Below are positions 50,251 through 58,595 of a DNA stretch of 64,000 bases, piece by piece (positions within the stretch are counted from its first letter, which is position 1; each line of letters opens with the position of its first letter). Source of the stretch: Variovorax paradoxus (GTDB lineage: Bacteria; Pseudomonadota; Gammaproteobacteria; Burkholderiales; Burkholderiaceae_C); contig NZ_CP123990.1 of NCBI RefSeq assembly GCF_029919115.1, forward strand, positions 4,366,501-4,430,500, written 5' to 3'. A program made the position numbers and the translations under genes. The notes under the pieces are model-generated. The model was not told the DNA's origin and searched no databases. It saw nothing but the letters and a program-made list of their open reading frames with translations.

Positions 50251-52605
50251 ATGGGAAGCATGACCGATCACACGTTCAGCATCCAGGGCGACTCGCCCAT
50301 CGTCGACAAGCTTCTGTTCTGGCGCATCGTGGGCCACGAGGTGCTGGCGCGCCCCTCGGCCTATGAGCTCACCGTGCTCACCGACAACGAAAGCATCGAG
50401 CCCGCGGACGTGCTGGGCCGCTCTTTCGACGTGGCGATCGAGTTTGCCGATGCCGATGGCGGCGCCCACAAACGGCATTGCCAGGGGCATGCGGTGCGCT
50501 TCACGCGCGTGGGGCGCAGCGGGCGCTTCGTCGAATACCGCATCAGCCTGCGCTCCTGGTTCTGGCTGCTGAGCAAGCGCGTCAACGCCCGCATCCTGCA
50601 GAACAAGCCGGTGCTGGAAGTGATCGACGCCGTGCTGGACGACAGCCCCGTCGGGAGCCTGAAGAAGATCAAGTCGGGCGGCGTGGTCGGCCCGCATGCG
50701 CCCCACGGCTACTGCGTGCAATACCGCGAGAGCGACTACCAGTTCCTGTCGCGCGTCCTGGAAGAAGAAGGCATCTACTACTGGTTCGACGCGCACGACG
50801 CGCCCGGCACGCTGCACCTGTCGGACACCAGCACGCTGGCCCACGAGAAGCTGCCCGTTGCCGACACGCTGCACCATGTGGAGCGCGACGCATCGGAAGG
50901 GCGCTTCAACGAGATCACGCGGTGGATCAGCTCGCGGCAGTTCGAGTCGGGCAAGTTCGCATCGCGCGACCGCGACTTCAAGGTCATCAGCAAGCAGCTG
51001 TTCGCGGACAAGGGAGACCCCGACACGCATGAGCTGTCCGACCTGGAGGTGTTCGAGTTTCCGGGCGGCTACGCCTCCGGCGACGACACCGACAACCTGG
51101 CCCAACTGCGGCTGGATGAACTCATAGGCCGCCGGCAGCGCCACTGGGCACTGACCGGCTGGCCCGACGTGACGGCCGGACGCAGCTTTGCCTTCAAGGG
51201 AGACCCCGAAGGCAAGCACGACGGCGACTACCTGATTGCAGCCTGCACCTTCGTTGCAAGCCACCCAGGCTACGAAGGCGCAGACATTTCGGAGAGCCCG
51301 CGCCCGATCGACGCCGTGCTGCACGATGCGCTGGCCGACGACCCCGTCAACACAGGGCTGCACGAAGTGGTGGCCGACCTGATTTCCGAGACACCCGCCT
51401 TGCGCAGCGGCCAGCGCGCGAGCAGCAGCTTTCTGCTGACGCTGGTTCCGCTGAACACCCCGTGGCGACCGCCGCGCCTCACGCCGCGCGTCACCATGCC
51501 GGGGCCGCAGAGCGCCATCGTCACGGGCCGCAGCGGCGAGCAGATATGGACCGAGGAGCACGGCCGCGTGAAGGTGCAGTTCCACTGGGACCGCTACGGC
51601 AAGAACGACGAGAACAGCTCATGCTGGGTGCGCGTGTCGCATCCATGGGCCGGCAAGGGCTGGGGCGCGGTGAGCATTCCGCGCATCGGCCAGGAGGTGG
51701 TGGTCGACTTTCTGGACGGCGACCCCGACCAGCCCATCATCGTCGGGCGCTTCTACAACGGCGAATCGATGGCGCCCTTCGGCCTGCCCGCCGGCGCCGT
51801 GGTGAGCGGCATCAAGTCGAACACGCACAAGGGCAAGGGCTACAACGAACTGTCGATGGACGACACCGCGGGCAAGGAGAAGGTGACCATCCACGGCCAG
51901 TACGACATGAACACCACGGTGGAGCATGACCAGACCACCACCGTGCACAACAACCGCACCGACGCGGTCGATGTCGACGACACGGAAACCGTGGGCAGCA
52001 ACCAGAAGCAGAGCATCGGCGCCAACCAGAGCATTTCAGTCGGTTCGAACCGCGAAGAGAAGGTGGGCGGCACCGAGACCATCACCATTGGCGGCCACCG
52101 CACCGAAACCGTGAACGGCGGCGAAACCGTGACGGTCAACGGCGGGCGCAGCCACACCGTGAACGGCGTGCAGACCACCACCATTTCGGTGGCCGAGATG
52201 CATACGGTCGGGGCCGGGCGCATGCACAGCGTGGGCGCGGGGGAGGCCATTACCGTGGGCGGTGTGCAGGCTGTGACGGTGGGCGGCGCGCAGATCGTGA
52301 GCGTGGGCGGCCTGCAGAAGGTGAGCGTGGGTGCGTTGCAGTCCATCACCGTCGGTGGGCCGCACAAGCTCTCGGCGGCGGTGATCTCCGAAACGTCGAA
52401 GGGGCCGATCAAGATCAAGGCGGGCGCCATCTGCATGGTCGAGGCACCCACCATCATGCTCAAGGCCGGCGGCAGCAAGATCGTCATGAACGCCAGCGGC
52501 ATCACCATCAAGGGCGCCAAGATCACCATCAAGGCCGACGGCAGCGCGTCGTTCAAGGCCGGGGGGTCGATCAAGATCAAGGGCTCCAACCTGGGGGAGG
52601 ACTGA
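50251..52605 (+). CDS. tssI: T6SS spike protein VgrG (module 2)
   Basis: A 784-residue spike protein whose first 480 or so residues closely parallel the first VgrG (RSWFWLLSKRVNARILQNKP, YRESDYQFLSRVLEEEGIYY, FHWDRYGKNDENSSCWVRVS). Its C-terminal third is a long regular beta-helix with short repeats of the type VGG-x-x-x-x-T (about residues 600-710), ending in a Lys/Ile-rich tip (KIKAGAICMVEAPTIMLKAG). It has no extension domain, so it is a structural spike. The ATG at 50260 is an alternative start. It heads module 2. Confidence 0.95.
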   Translation: MGSMTDHTFSIQGDSPIVDKLLFWRIVGHEVLARPSAYELTVLTDNESIEPADVLGRSFDVAIEFADADGGAHKRHCQGHAVRFTRVGRSGRFVEYRISLRSWFWLLSKRVNARILQNKPVLEVIDAVLDDSPVGSLKKIKSGGVVGPHAPHGYCVQYRESDYQFLSRVLEEEGIYYWFDAHDAPGTLHLSDTSTLAHEKLPVADTLHHVERDASEGRFNEITRWISSRQFESGKFASRDRDFKVISKQLFADKGDPDTHELSDLEVFEFPGGYASGDDTDNLAQLRLDELIGRRQRHWALTGWPDVTAGRSFAFKGDPEGKHDGDYLIAACTFVASHPGYEGADISESPRPIDAVLHDALADDPVNTGLHEVVADLISETPALRSGQRASSSFLLTLVPLNTPWRPPRLTPRVTMPGPQSAIVTGRSGEQIWTEEHGRVKVQFHWDRYGKNDENSSCWVRVSHPWAGKGWGAVSIPRIGQEVVVDFLDGDPDQPIIVGRFYNGESMAPFGLPAGAVVSGIKSNTHKGKGYNELSMDDTAGKEKVTIHGQYDMNTTVEHDQTTTVHNNRTDAVDVDDTETVGSNQKQSIGANQSISVGSNREEKVGGTETITIGGHRTETVNGGETVTVNGGRSHTVNGVQTTTISVAEMHTVGAGRMHSVGAGEAITVGGVQAVTVGGAQIVSVGGLQKVSVGALQSITVGGPHKLSAAVISETSKGPIKIKAGAICMVEAPTIMLKAGGSKIVMNASGITIKGAKITIKADGSASFKAGGSIKIKGSNLGED

Positions 52606-52608
52606 GCC

Positions 52609-53100
52609 GTGGAAGACCACACCGATCTCCAGAGCGCGCGCAGCGTGCTGCACAGCGTGGCCGCATGGTCGAGGCTGTCGGGCCAGGGCGTGGCGCTGGC
52701 GGCCTTTGCCGGCTTCGATGCAGAGGGGCGCTTTCTTGTCACGCTGGGCGAAGGCATGGCGCCGGTGCAGGCGCTGTCGACCGTCGGCCTCGCGCCCGGC
52801 GATGCCGGCGCGGCCGTTGTCGTGGCCTTCGAACAGGGCGAGGTGCGGCACCCCGTCGTCGTCGGCCGCGTGCAGCCGCCGCATGCCAAGGCACCGCCGG
52901 CGGCCGAAGCTGCGCAGGTGCAGGCCAGCGTGGACGGCGAGCGCGTGCTGCTGCAGGCGCGCGAGCGCGTCGAGCTGCGCTGCGGCGACGCAAGCATCGT
53001 GCTCACGCGCGCGGGCAAGGTGCTGATCAACGGCAACTACGTGCTCTCGCGTTCGCGCGGCGCCAACCGCGTCAAAGGTGCCTACGTGGGCATCAACTGA
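52609..53100 (+). CDS. DUF6484 domain protein (VgrG-associated)
   Basis: A 163-residue protein with a GTG start at 52609, 3 bp after the vgrG stop. The N-terminal half (GVALAAFAGFDAEGRFLVTL, AVVVAFEQGEVRHPVVVGRV) is a small OB-like beta domain. The C-terminal strands (VLLQARERVELRCGDASIVL) repeat as in spike proteins and DUF3540. It fits DUF6484, found next to DUF2169 and VgrG genes, and probably occupies the same place in module 2 that DUF3540 holds in module 1. Confidence 0.8.
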   Translation: MEDHTDLQSARSVLHSVAAWSRLSGQGVALAAFAGFDAEGRFLVTLGEGMAPVQALSTVGLAPGDAGAAVVVAFEQGEVRHPVVVGRVQPPHAKAPPAAEAAQVQASVDGERVLLQARERVELRCGDASIVLTRAGKVLINGNYVLSRSRGANRVKGAYVGIN

Positions 53101-53112
53101 AAGGCATGCGCC

Positions 53113-54180
53113 ATGTGGCAGCTGGACAACCGCACGCCCTACGCCGCCGAACGCACGTGGGTGCGCGACCGCGACGGTGCGGAGATCTGGCTCGTGGCGG
53201 TGAAATGCAGCTTCGACATTTCGCCCGAAGGCGAGACCAGCGTCGCGCCCGAGCAGCCGCCTGTTGCGCAGGCGCCCGTCTTTATCGACCCGGCCTCGCC
53301 CCAGCCGAGCCTGCTCTACGAGATGGACCTGGTGCGCACCAAGCAGACGACCGACGTGCTGCTGATCGGCCATGCGCATTCGCCCGGCGGCGTGCCCGTG
53401 ACGCAACTCGACGTGGGCTTGCGTGTAGGCCCCATCGCCAAGCGCCTGCGCGTGACCGGCGACCGCGTGTGGCTCGGCGGCGCGCCGTCGGAGCCCGAGC
53501 CCTTCAGCACCATGCCGCTGGTGTGGGAGCGCGCATACGGTGGCATCGACCCATGGACACGCGATGCGCCGCTGCCGCAGTTCGACGTGCGCAACCCCGT
53601 GGGCACCGGCTATGTGGCGGAGGCCGCACATGCGGAAGGCGTGCGGCTGCCGAACATCGAGTACCCCGACCAATGCGTGCGCTCGTGCAGCGACCGGCCC
53701 GAGCCCGCGGGGTTCGGGCCGCAGTGCAACCACTGGCAGCCGCGCGCGGGGTTTGCGGGAACTTACGACGAAGCGTGGCAGCGCGACAGGTCGCCGTTGC
53801 TGCCGACGGACTTCGACGACCGGCACTACCAGTGCGCGCCTGCGGACCAGCAGGCGCCGCAGTTCTTGCGCGGGGGGGAGCCGGTGGTGCTGATCAACGT
53901 GTGGCCGCGTGCAGAGGTGCTGCGCTTCAACTTGCCGAGGGTGATCCTGGGTCTTGAAAGCTCTTTCCTCGATGGGAGCCGGAGGCCGCATGAGCGCCCC
54001 AAGTTGCACACCGTGCTCGCCGAGCCCGATCTGTCCCGTGTTTCGCTGGTATGGCACAGCGCCCTGCCATGCCATTCATCGGTCAATAAGCTGCAGAAAA
54101 CGCGCATTGTCGAAAAGAGACTGGTGCAACTCGGCGCCGATGGTCGGGAAGAGGTGGTCCGAGATGCATATTGCGACTGA
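53113..54180 (+). CDS. DUF2169 adaptor protein (module 2)
   Basis: A 355-residue stand-alone DUF2169 protein. It has MWQLDNRTPYAAERTWVRDR, WERAYGGIDPWTRDAPLP and AGFAGTYDEAWQRDRSPLLP, the AYGG and GTYD elements also seen in the fusion protein at 45.4 kb. DUF2169 proteins act as adaptors between VgrG and DUF4150-type effectors in other T6SSs, so the likely client is the DUF4150-nuclease at 55.3 kb. AAAGG lies eight bases before the start. No pentapeptide repeats are attached. Confidence 0.9.
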   Translation: MWQLDNRTPYAAERTWVRDRDGAEIWLVAVKCSFDISPEGETSVAPEQPPVAQAPVFIDPASPQPSLLYEMDLVRTKQTTDVLLIGHAHSPGGVPVTQLDVGLRVGPIAKRLRVTGDRVWLGGAPSEPEPFSTMPLVWERAYGGIDPWTRDAPLPQFDVRNPVGTGYVAEAAHAEGVRLPNIEYPDQCVRSCSDRPEPAGFGPQCNHWQPRAGFAGTYDEAWQRDRSPLLPTDFDDRHYQCAPADQQAPQFLRGGEPVVLINVWPRAEVLRFNLPRVILGLESSFLDGSRRPHERPKLHTVLAEPDLSRVSLVWHSALPCHSSVNKLQKTRIVEKRLVQLGADGREEVVRDAYCD

Positions 54181-54219
54181 ATGGTGGCCTGTGATGCAAC
54201 ATACAGCGAGGCTTCTGGC

Positions 54220-55293
54220 ATGAGCCGAGTCGATTCGCCGCTGTACTTTTCGGCCTTTGGCGCGAGTACGCCCGTCGGACGCGATATGTGGGCGAGCGCC
54301 GCCGCAGCGCGTGCAGGGGTCTGCGGGTTCAGTGAACATCCGTACATGGTGGATACGGCCGGCGAGCCAATGCGGATCGCGGCTGCGCCCTGGGTCGACA
54401 TCGAGATCGAAGGAGTGGAGCGTTATGCCGAGCTTCTGCTGCCCGCAATCGACGAGGCGATGGCTGGGTGGCGTGGCGTGCCCGCTCGCATCGGCGTCGC
54501 GTTGGCATTGCCGCCTCCGCGTCCTGGCCGGGCAGCGTCGCTGGCTGGCGATCTGCTGACGCGCATGGCGCACCGGTATCCGGGTCGCTTCGGTCCCGCG
54601 CGAGTGTTCGAGGCCGGCCACGCCGGCGGATATCTCGCACTGGATGCAGCCGCCAAGGACTGCGACGCCGGGTTGATCGATGCGTGCATGGTTTGCGCCG
54701 TCGATTCGTATCTGGATCCGGAGACGCTGGACTGGATCGAGGCATGCGACCAGCTGCATGGCGCCGGACCGCAGAACAACGCATGGGGTTTCGTTCCGGG
54801 AGAAGCGGCAGGCGTGGTGTTGGTCAGCGGCGGCGGGTTCTTGCAACGTCACGGCCTCACGCCCATGGCCGCCATCGATGCCGTTGGTATTGGCCGGGAA
54901 GGCAAGGTGCCAGGTACTGATGATCCGATCACGGGCGAAGGGCTTTCTCAAGCGTTCAGGGCGGCGCTCGACGAGCTCGCGAGCGGGGTCTGCATCGACA
55001 ACGTGGTGTGCGACATGAACGGCGAGGCCTGGCGCGCTGATGAATACGGGTTCGCCGTGCTGCGCGCCGGCAATCGTCTTCGCGCCGCCACCGACTTTGT
55101 TGCGCCGGCCGATTGCTGGGGCGACGTGGGCGCGGCGGGCTTGCCGCTGCACATGGCACTGGCAGCCATCGCTCACCTCAAGCACTACGGCAGAGGGGCG
55201 ATGTCGATGGTTTGGGGCAGTTCCGCCTCAGGGGAACGCGGCGCGGCAGTGTTGCACGCGCAGCCCTGGCGTGCGCCTGAAAGCGAAGGCTGA
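54220..55293 (+). CDS. Beta-ketoacyl-synthase-fold protein lacking catalytic residues
   Basis: A 357-residue protein with a thiolase/ketosynthase fold: SAFGASTPVG at the N terminus and GFVPGEAAGVVLV at 180-192. The nucleophile position of ketosynthases falls in EAGHAGGYLA (121-130), where no Cys occurs. The two catalytic His positions read NGEAWRADEYGF and CWGDVGAAG, again without His. It therefore cannot do standard condensation and is probably a structural or adaptor protein. I prefer the ATG at 54220 (GCGAGG eight bases upstream) over 54181. It sits between the DUF2169 adaptor and the toxin gene. Confidence 0.8.
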   Translation: MSRVDSPLYFSAFGASTPVGRDMWASAAAARAGVCGFSEHPYMVDTAGEPMRIAAAPWVDIEIEGVERYAELLLPAIDEAMAGWRGVPARIGVALALPPPRPGRAASLAGDLLTRMAHRYPGRFGPARVFEAGHAGGYLALDAAAKDCDAGLIDACMVCAVDSYLDPETLDWIEACDQLHGAGPQNNAWGFVPGEAAGVVLVSGGGFLQRHGLTPMAAIDAVGIGREGKVPGTDDPITGEGLSQAFRAALDELASGVCIDNVVCDMNGEAWRADEYGFAVLRAGNRLRAATDFVAPADCWGDVGAAGLPLHMALAAIAHLKHYGRGAMSMVWGSSASGERGAAVLHAQPWRAPESEG

Positions 55294-55296
55294 ACC

Positions 55297-56262
55297 ATGC
55301 CTGTCAGTATCCAAGTCAATGGAACGACGCTGTCGCTGGTGCACAAGTTCAGCACCGGCCTCACCACCGCCACCATCCCCGACGTGTGCAAGACGCCGAG
55401 CCCGGGTGGGCCCGTGCCGGTGCCATATCCCAACATCGCGAACTCGATCACCCTCTCCAACGGCACAAGCACCGTCAAGGGGGACAAGGCGATGGCCGCA
55501 AACAAAGGGTCGAAGTTCGCGCTGTCCAACGGGGACAACGCCGGCGTGGCGGGCGGGGTGAAGTCGAGCACCTTCATGAAGGAGGCGACATGGATCCTCT
55601 ACTCTTTCGACGTCAAGATGGACGGAAAGAACGCCAGCCGGCTGGGCGACAAGATGTTCCACAACTCGGAAAATGCAGCCAACCTCTCGGGCTGCATCAA
55701 TCCGCCGATCGCCGTGCCGGACTTCGAGAAGATACTCAAGGATTGCATGGACAAAGCCTCCGACGATTGGGAAAGCGCCAACGGTCCGACGGACTACAAG
55801 AAGTTCTGCGCATCTTCGAGCCGGCGGCAGGCGCGCGGCGAGAAGATCGGGCAGGACGCCTCCGACTGCGTGGCCGCCGCAATGGCAGCGCAAGGCCGTT
55901 CGAACGAGGTGGCCCTCGACCAGTCGTTCCGCAACGTGCGCGGGGGAGGGGCGGGGGCCGTCCAGGCGGTTGGCGCGCCGGGGCAAGTGGTGGCCAACAC
56001 GGTGCGGCCCGACGTCGTTTTGCATGCGCCTGGTCCGCTGTCGGCGGTTTCTGCGGCCCGTGCCGTCTACGATTTCAAGGCGCCGTGTCCACCCGGATCC
56101 AACAGCCCGAGTTGGTCGGGCAACCAGGGGGCCGACTACCTGGCAACTTTTCGCGTCGTGGCGAAACTGGTGTCGCCGCACAACGCGCTGATTGCGGGCA
56201 GTGCTAGTACAGCGTTGCGTGTGGCGGCGCAACTGCTCAAGATCCGGTTGCCCTTCCGCTGA
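55297..56262 (+). CDS. T6SS effector: DUF4150 PAAR-like domain fused to PD-(D/E)xK-like nuclease domain
   Basis: A 321-residue predicted toxin. Residues 1-130 are DUF4150 (PDVCKTPSPGGPVPVPYPNI, NGDNAGVAGG), placing it at the spike tip. The C-terminal domain (about 150-321) shows a nuclease-like motif: Pro238-Asp239 in RPDVVLH, Asp259-x-Lys261 in VYDFKAPCP, and Q277GADYL, matching the PD-(D/E)xK core with a Q...Y element. A DNA or RNA target is therefore likely. It starts 3 bp after the ketosynthase-like gene and is followed 12 bp later by a DUF3396-type gene, the probable immunity protein. Confidence 0.8.
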   Translation: MPVSIQVNGTTLSLVHKFSTGLTTATIPDVCKTPSPGGPVPVPYPNIANSITLSNGTSTVKGDKAMAANKGSKFALSNGDNAGVAGGVKSSTFMKEATWILYSFDVKMDGKNASRLGDKMFHNSENAANLSGCINPPIAVPDFEKILKDCMDKASDDWESANGPTDYKKFCASSSRRQARGEKIGQDASDCVAAAMAAQGRSNEVALDQSFRNVRGGGAGAVQAVGAPGQVVANTVRPDVVLHAPGPLSAVSAARAVYDFKAPCPPGSNSPSWSGNQGADYLATFRVVAKLVSPHNALIAGSASTALRVAAQLLKIRLPFR

Positions 56263-56274
56263 GGCCATGAAGCC

Positions 56275-57204
56275 ATGACAGCCTACGATTACATCGCCAT
56301 CGACCTCACCGATGGGAACGCCAACGTGCTGTTGCGCAACGGCATCGTGGCCACTTTTTTTCTGAGCAATGCGCATGCGGACCACGCCGCTCTCGTGAAG
56401 TCGGCGATGCAGGCCTTTGCGGCACGCTTCATGTCCGGCGGCCTGGTCTGCTACCCGGACGACGATATTTTCGGCGAGGCGAAGATCGAGGACGTCGATG
56501 CGTTGCTCGAGGCACGTGTCGTGCATCCCGCACAGCCTCCCAAGTTCGCCCTGCTCGACAGCGCGCTGCACGCGCCGCGCTTCTCGGCCGCTTACTGCGG
56601 CATGGACCGCGAACATCTTGCGCAACTCGATTGGCCGCACGCGGTGTGCGGACTGCGTTTCACCTTCTCGCTGGAGGCCATGGACGAAAACGGCTTGTGC
56701 GACATATGCGACTTTGCCGTTCGGTGTGCGCGCGTCTTGCCTATCGCCAGCGGCTACGTGGCGCCGGCCTTCATCTGGCGGGAAGGTATCGACGAGAACG
56801 TGGCGATGAATGCGGTCGCCCGCCTGTGCCGTCGCTATCGCTGCCTGGACATTCCGGCGCTGCTGGTCGATTGCTTCGAAACCGGTGTGGGCGCGAAAGG
56901 CGCATATTGGTGCAATTTCCTGGGGCCGGCGGCCATAGCCCTCGCCGGAGGCGAGGTGCGACTGCTGGCAGCCCTGGCCGATACCGATGCGCGCGTCGAG
57001 CATCTCGATGGCGAGCGCCTTCAGGTGACACTGGGCTCGCTGCCGATCTCCGGCGACGTGAATCGCCGCCAGGACCTGACTTTGTACCAGTCGGTTTTCA
57101 GCCTGTTGAACGCCGCGATCTATCCGCGAACCGTGCCGTACATGGGCTTCGACGAAGAATCGATGCAGGCGTGGACAGGTCGCTTTGCCGGAGACGCATC
57201 GTGA
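56275..57204 (+). CDS. DUF3396-type protein, probable immunity protein for the upstream effector
   Basis: A 309-residue cytoplasmic protein with no signal peptide or membrane helix. The segments YVAPAFIWREGIDENVAMNA and AYWCNFLGPAAIALAGGEVR match the DUF3396 (type VI immunity) pattern. A cytoplasmic location fits protection against a nuclease toxin. Its stop overlaps the GTG start of the next gene (GTGA). Pairing with the effector is inferred from adjacency. Confidence 0.7.
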   Translation: MTAYDYIAIDLTDGNANVLLRNGIVATFFLSNAHADHAALVKSAMQAFAARFMSGGLVCYPDDDIFGEAKIEDVDALLEARVVHPAQPPKFALLDSALHAPRFSAAYCGMDREHLAQLDWPHAVCGLRFTFSLEAMDENGLCDICDFAVRCARVLPIASGYVAPAFIWREGIDENVAMNAVARLCRRYRCLDIPALLVDCFETGVGAKGAYWCNFLGPAAIALAGGEVRLLAALADTDARVEHLDGERLQVTLGSLPISGDVNRRQDLTLYQSVFSLLNAAIYPRTVPYMGFDEESMQAWTGRFAGDAS

Positions 57205-58463
57205 ACGTGGTGTCCGACCGGCCACTGGCGCATGTGCTGGCCGAGCATGCCGACGAAGCCTCCTTCCTCTGGCTGCAGCGCGCCAGCGCGGTTCACGCGC
57301 CCAACTATTCGCCCCAGCAGTTTGCCGACCTCGACGAACGGCTTGCCGCCCACATCGACGGCTTGCGCGTTGCCGGCGAAGAAGGCTGGCAGCACGCACT
57401 CGCGTTGACCGACAACGAAGGCCCCGAAGACTTCTTCGTCGCCGCTGTGCTCGCCATCGAAGCAGTCGATAGCCGCTTCGACGACCTGGTCGAGCGCGCC
57501 AAGGACCTGCCCGAAGTCGTGCCCGGCTTGATGTCCGCCATCGGCTGGGTCGAGCCGGAGCAGCTCGGCGGGCGTGTCAAGGCGTTGCTCGAAGACGCCT
57601 CGCCGCTCGCGAAAAAGCTCGGCGTGGCGGCCTGTGCGCTGCACCGGCGCGATCCGGGAGCGTTGCTCGGGCAACTGCTTGTGGATGCGCCGGACAGCGT
57701 GCGAATCCGCGCGCTGCGAGCGGCCGGCGAGCTGGGCCGCGCCGACCTGTTGCCTCAGGCCCTGTCGCTGCTCGGCGAGCCCAAGCCCGAACTGCGCTTC
57801 TGGGCCGCATGGGCGGCGGTGCTGCTCGGCGACCGGGCGCAGGCGCTCGATGCGCTCGCGGCCTTTGCGCTGAAGAGCGGGCCGCGCCAGCCGCGTGCCT
57901 TCCAGCTGGCGCTGCAGGCCGTGGAGGTCGTATCGGGACACGACCTCCTGCTCGAGAGCGGCACCCTGCCCGAAGTGCAGCGCTTGCGCATCATCGGTTC
58001 GGGCTTCATCGGCGATGCGCGCTATGTGCCTTGGCTCATTGAGCAGATGACGCAGCCGGCCGTCGCGCGCATTGCGGCCGAAGCGTTCGTCACCATCACG
58101 GGCGTGGATTTCAACCTGGAGCAGATGGAAACCATGCCGCCCGATGGTTTCGAGGACGGGCCCACCGACGACCCCGACGACGAGAACGTCGAGCTCCCCG
58201 AAGACATTGCCTTGCCCTGGCCCGACGTCGACAAGGTTCGCGCCTGGTGGGCCAAGAATGGTCCGAGCTTCGCACCCGGCGTGCGGCTCTTCATGGGGCA
58301 ACCGGTCTCGCTCGACGGTTGCACGAAGGTGCTGCGCGAAGGCTTCCAGCGGCAGCGCGTGGCGTCTGCGCTGCACCTGTGCCTGCTGGAGCCGCGCGCG
58401 CCGTTGTTTGCCACCAGCGCGCCTGCGTGGCGGCAGCGGCGCTGGCTCGACAGCGTGGCCTGA
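57201..58463 (+). CDS. TIGR02270 family protein, HEAT-repeat-like
   Basis: A 420-residue protein resembling TIGR02270, a family found in T6SS loci. It starts at a GTG that overlaps the previous stop. The middle part (about residues 110-300) is built of helical HEAT-like repeats (SVRIRALRAAGELGRADLLP, ELRFWAAWAAVLLGDRAQAL). The C terminus has VRAWWAKNGPSFAPGVRLF, with QRQRVASALHLCLLEPRAP near the end. Its function is unknown; it may be an assembly or adaptor factor. Confidence 0.78.
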   Translation: MNVVSDRPLAHVLAEHADEASFLWLQRASAVHAPNYSPQQFADLDERLAAHIDGLRVAGEEGWQHALALTDNEGPEDFFVAAVLAIEAVDSRFDDLVERAKDLPEVVPGLMSAIGWVEPEQLGGRVKALLEDASPLAKKLGVAACALHRRDPGALLGQLLVDAPDSVRIRALRAAGELGRADLLPQALSLLGEPKPELRFWAAWAAVLLGDRAQALDALAAFALKSGPRQPRAFQLALQAVEVVSGHDLLLESGTLPEVQRLRIIGSGFIGDARYVPWLIEQMTQPAVARIAAEAFVTITGVDFNLEQMETMPPDGFEDGPTDDPDDENVELPEDIALPWPDVDKVRAWWAKNGPSFAPGVRLFMGQPVSLDGCTKVLREGFQRQRVASALHLCLLEPRAPLFATSAPAWRQRRWLDSVA

Positions 58464-58595
58464 AGCGCCACTGCAACAAAGGCATACCTCTTAAGGCGAG
58501 ATTGCCAAGCGGCCCCCCGGAATGAATACTCCTTCTGAGTTTTTGGGCTCGTGCTTGCGCGAGCCATGTTCGGGCGCAGCCCCGGGGGCCGATTC

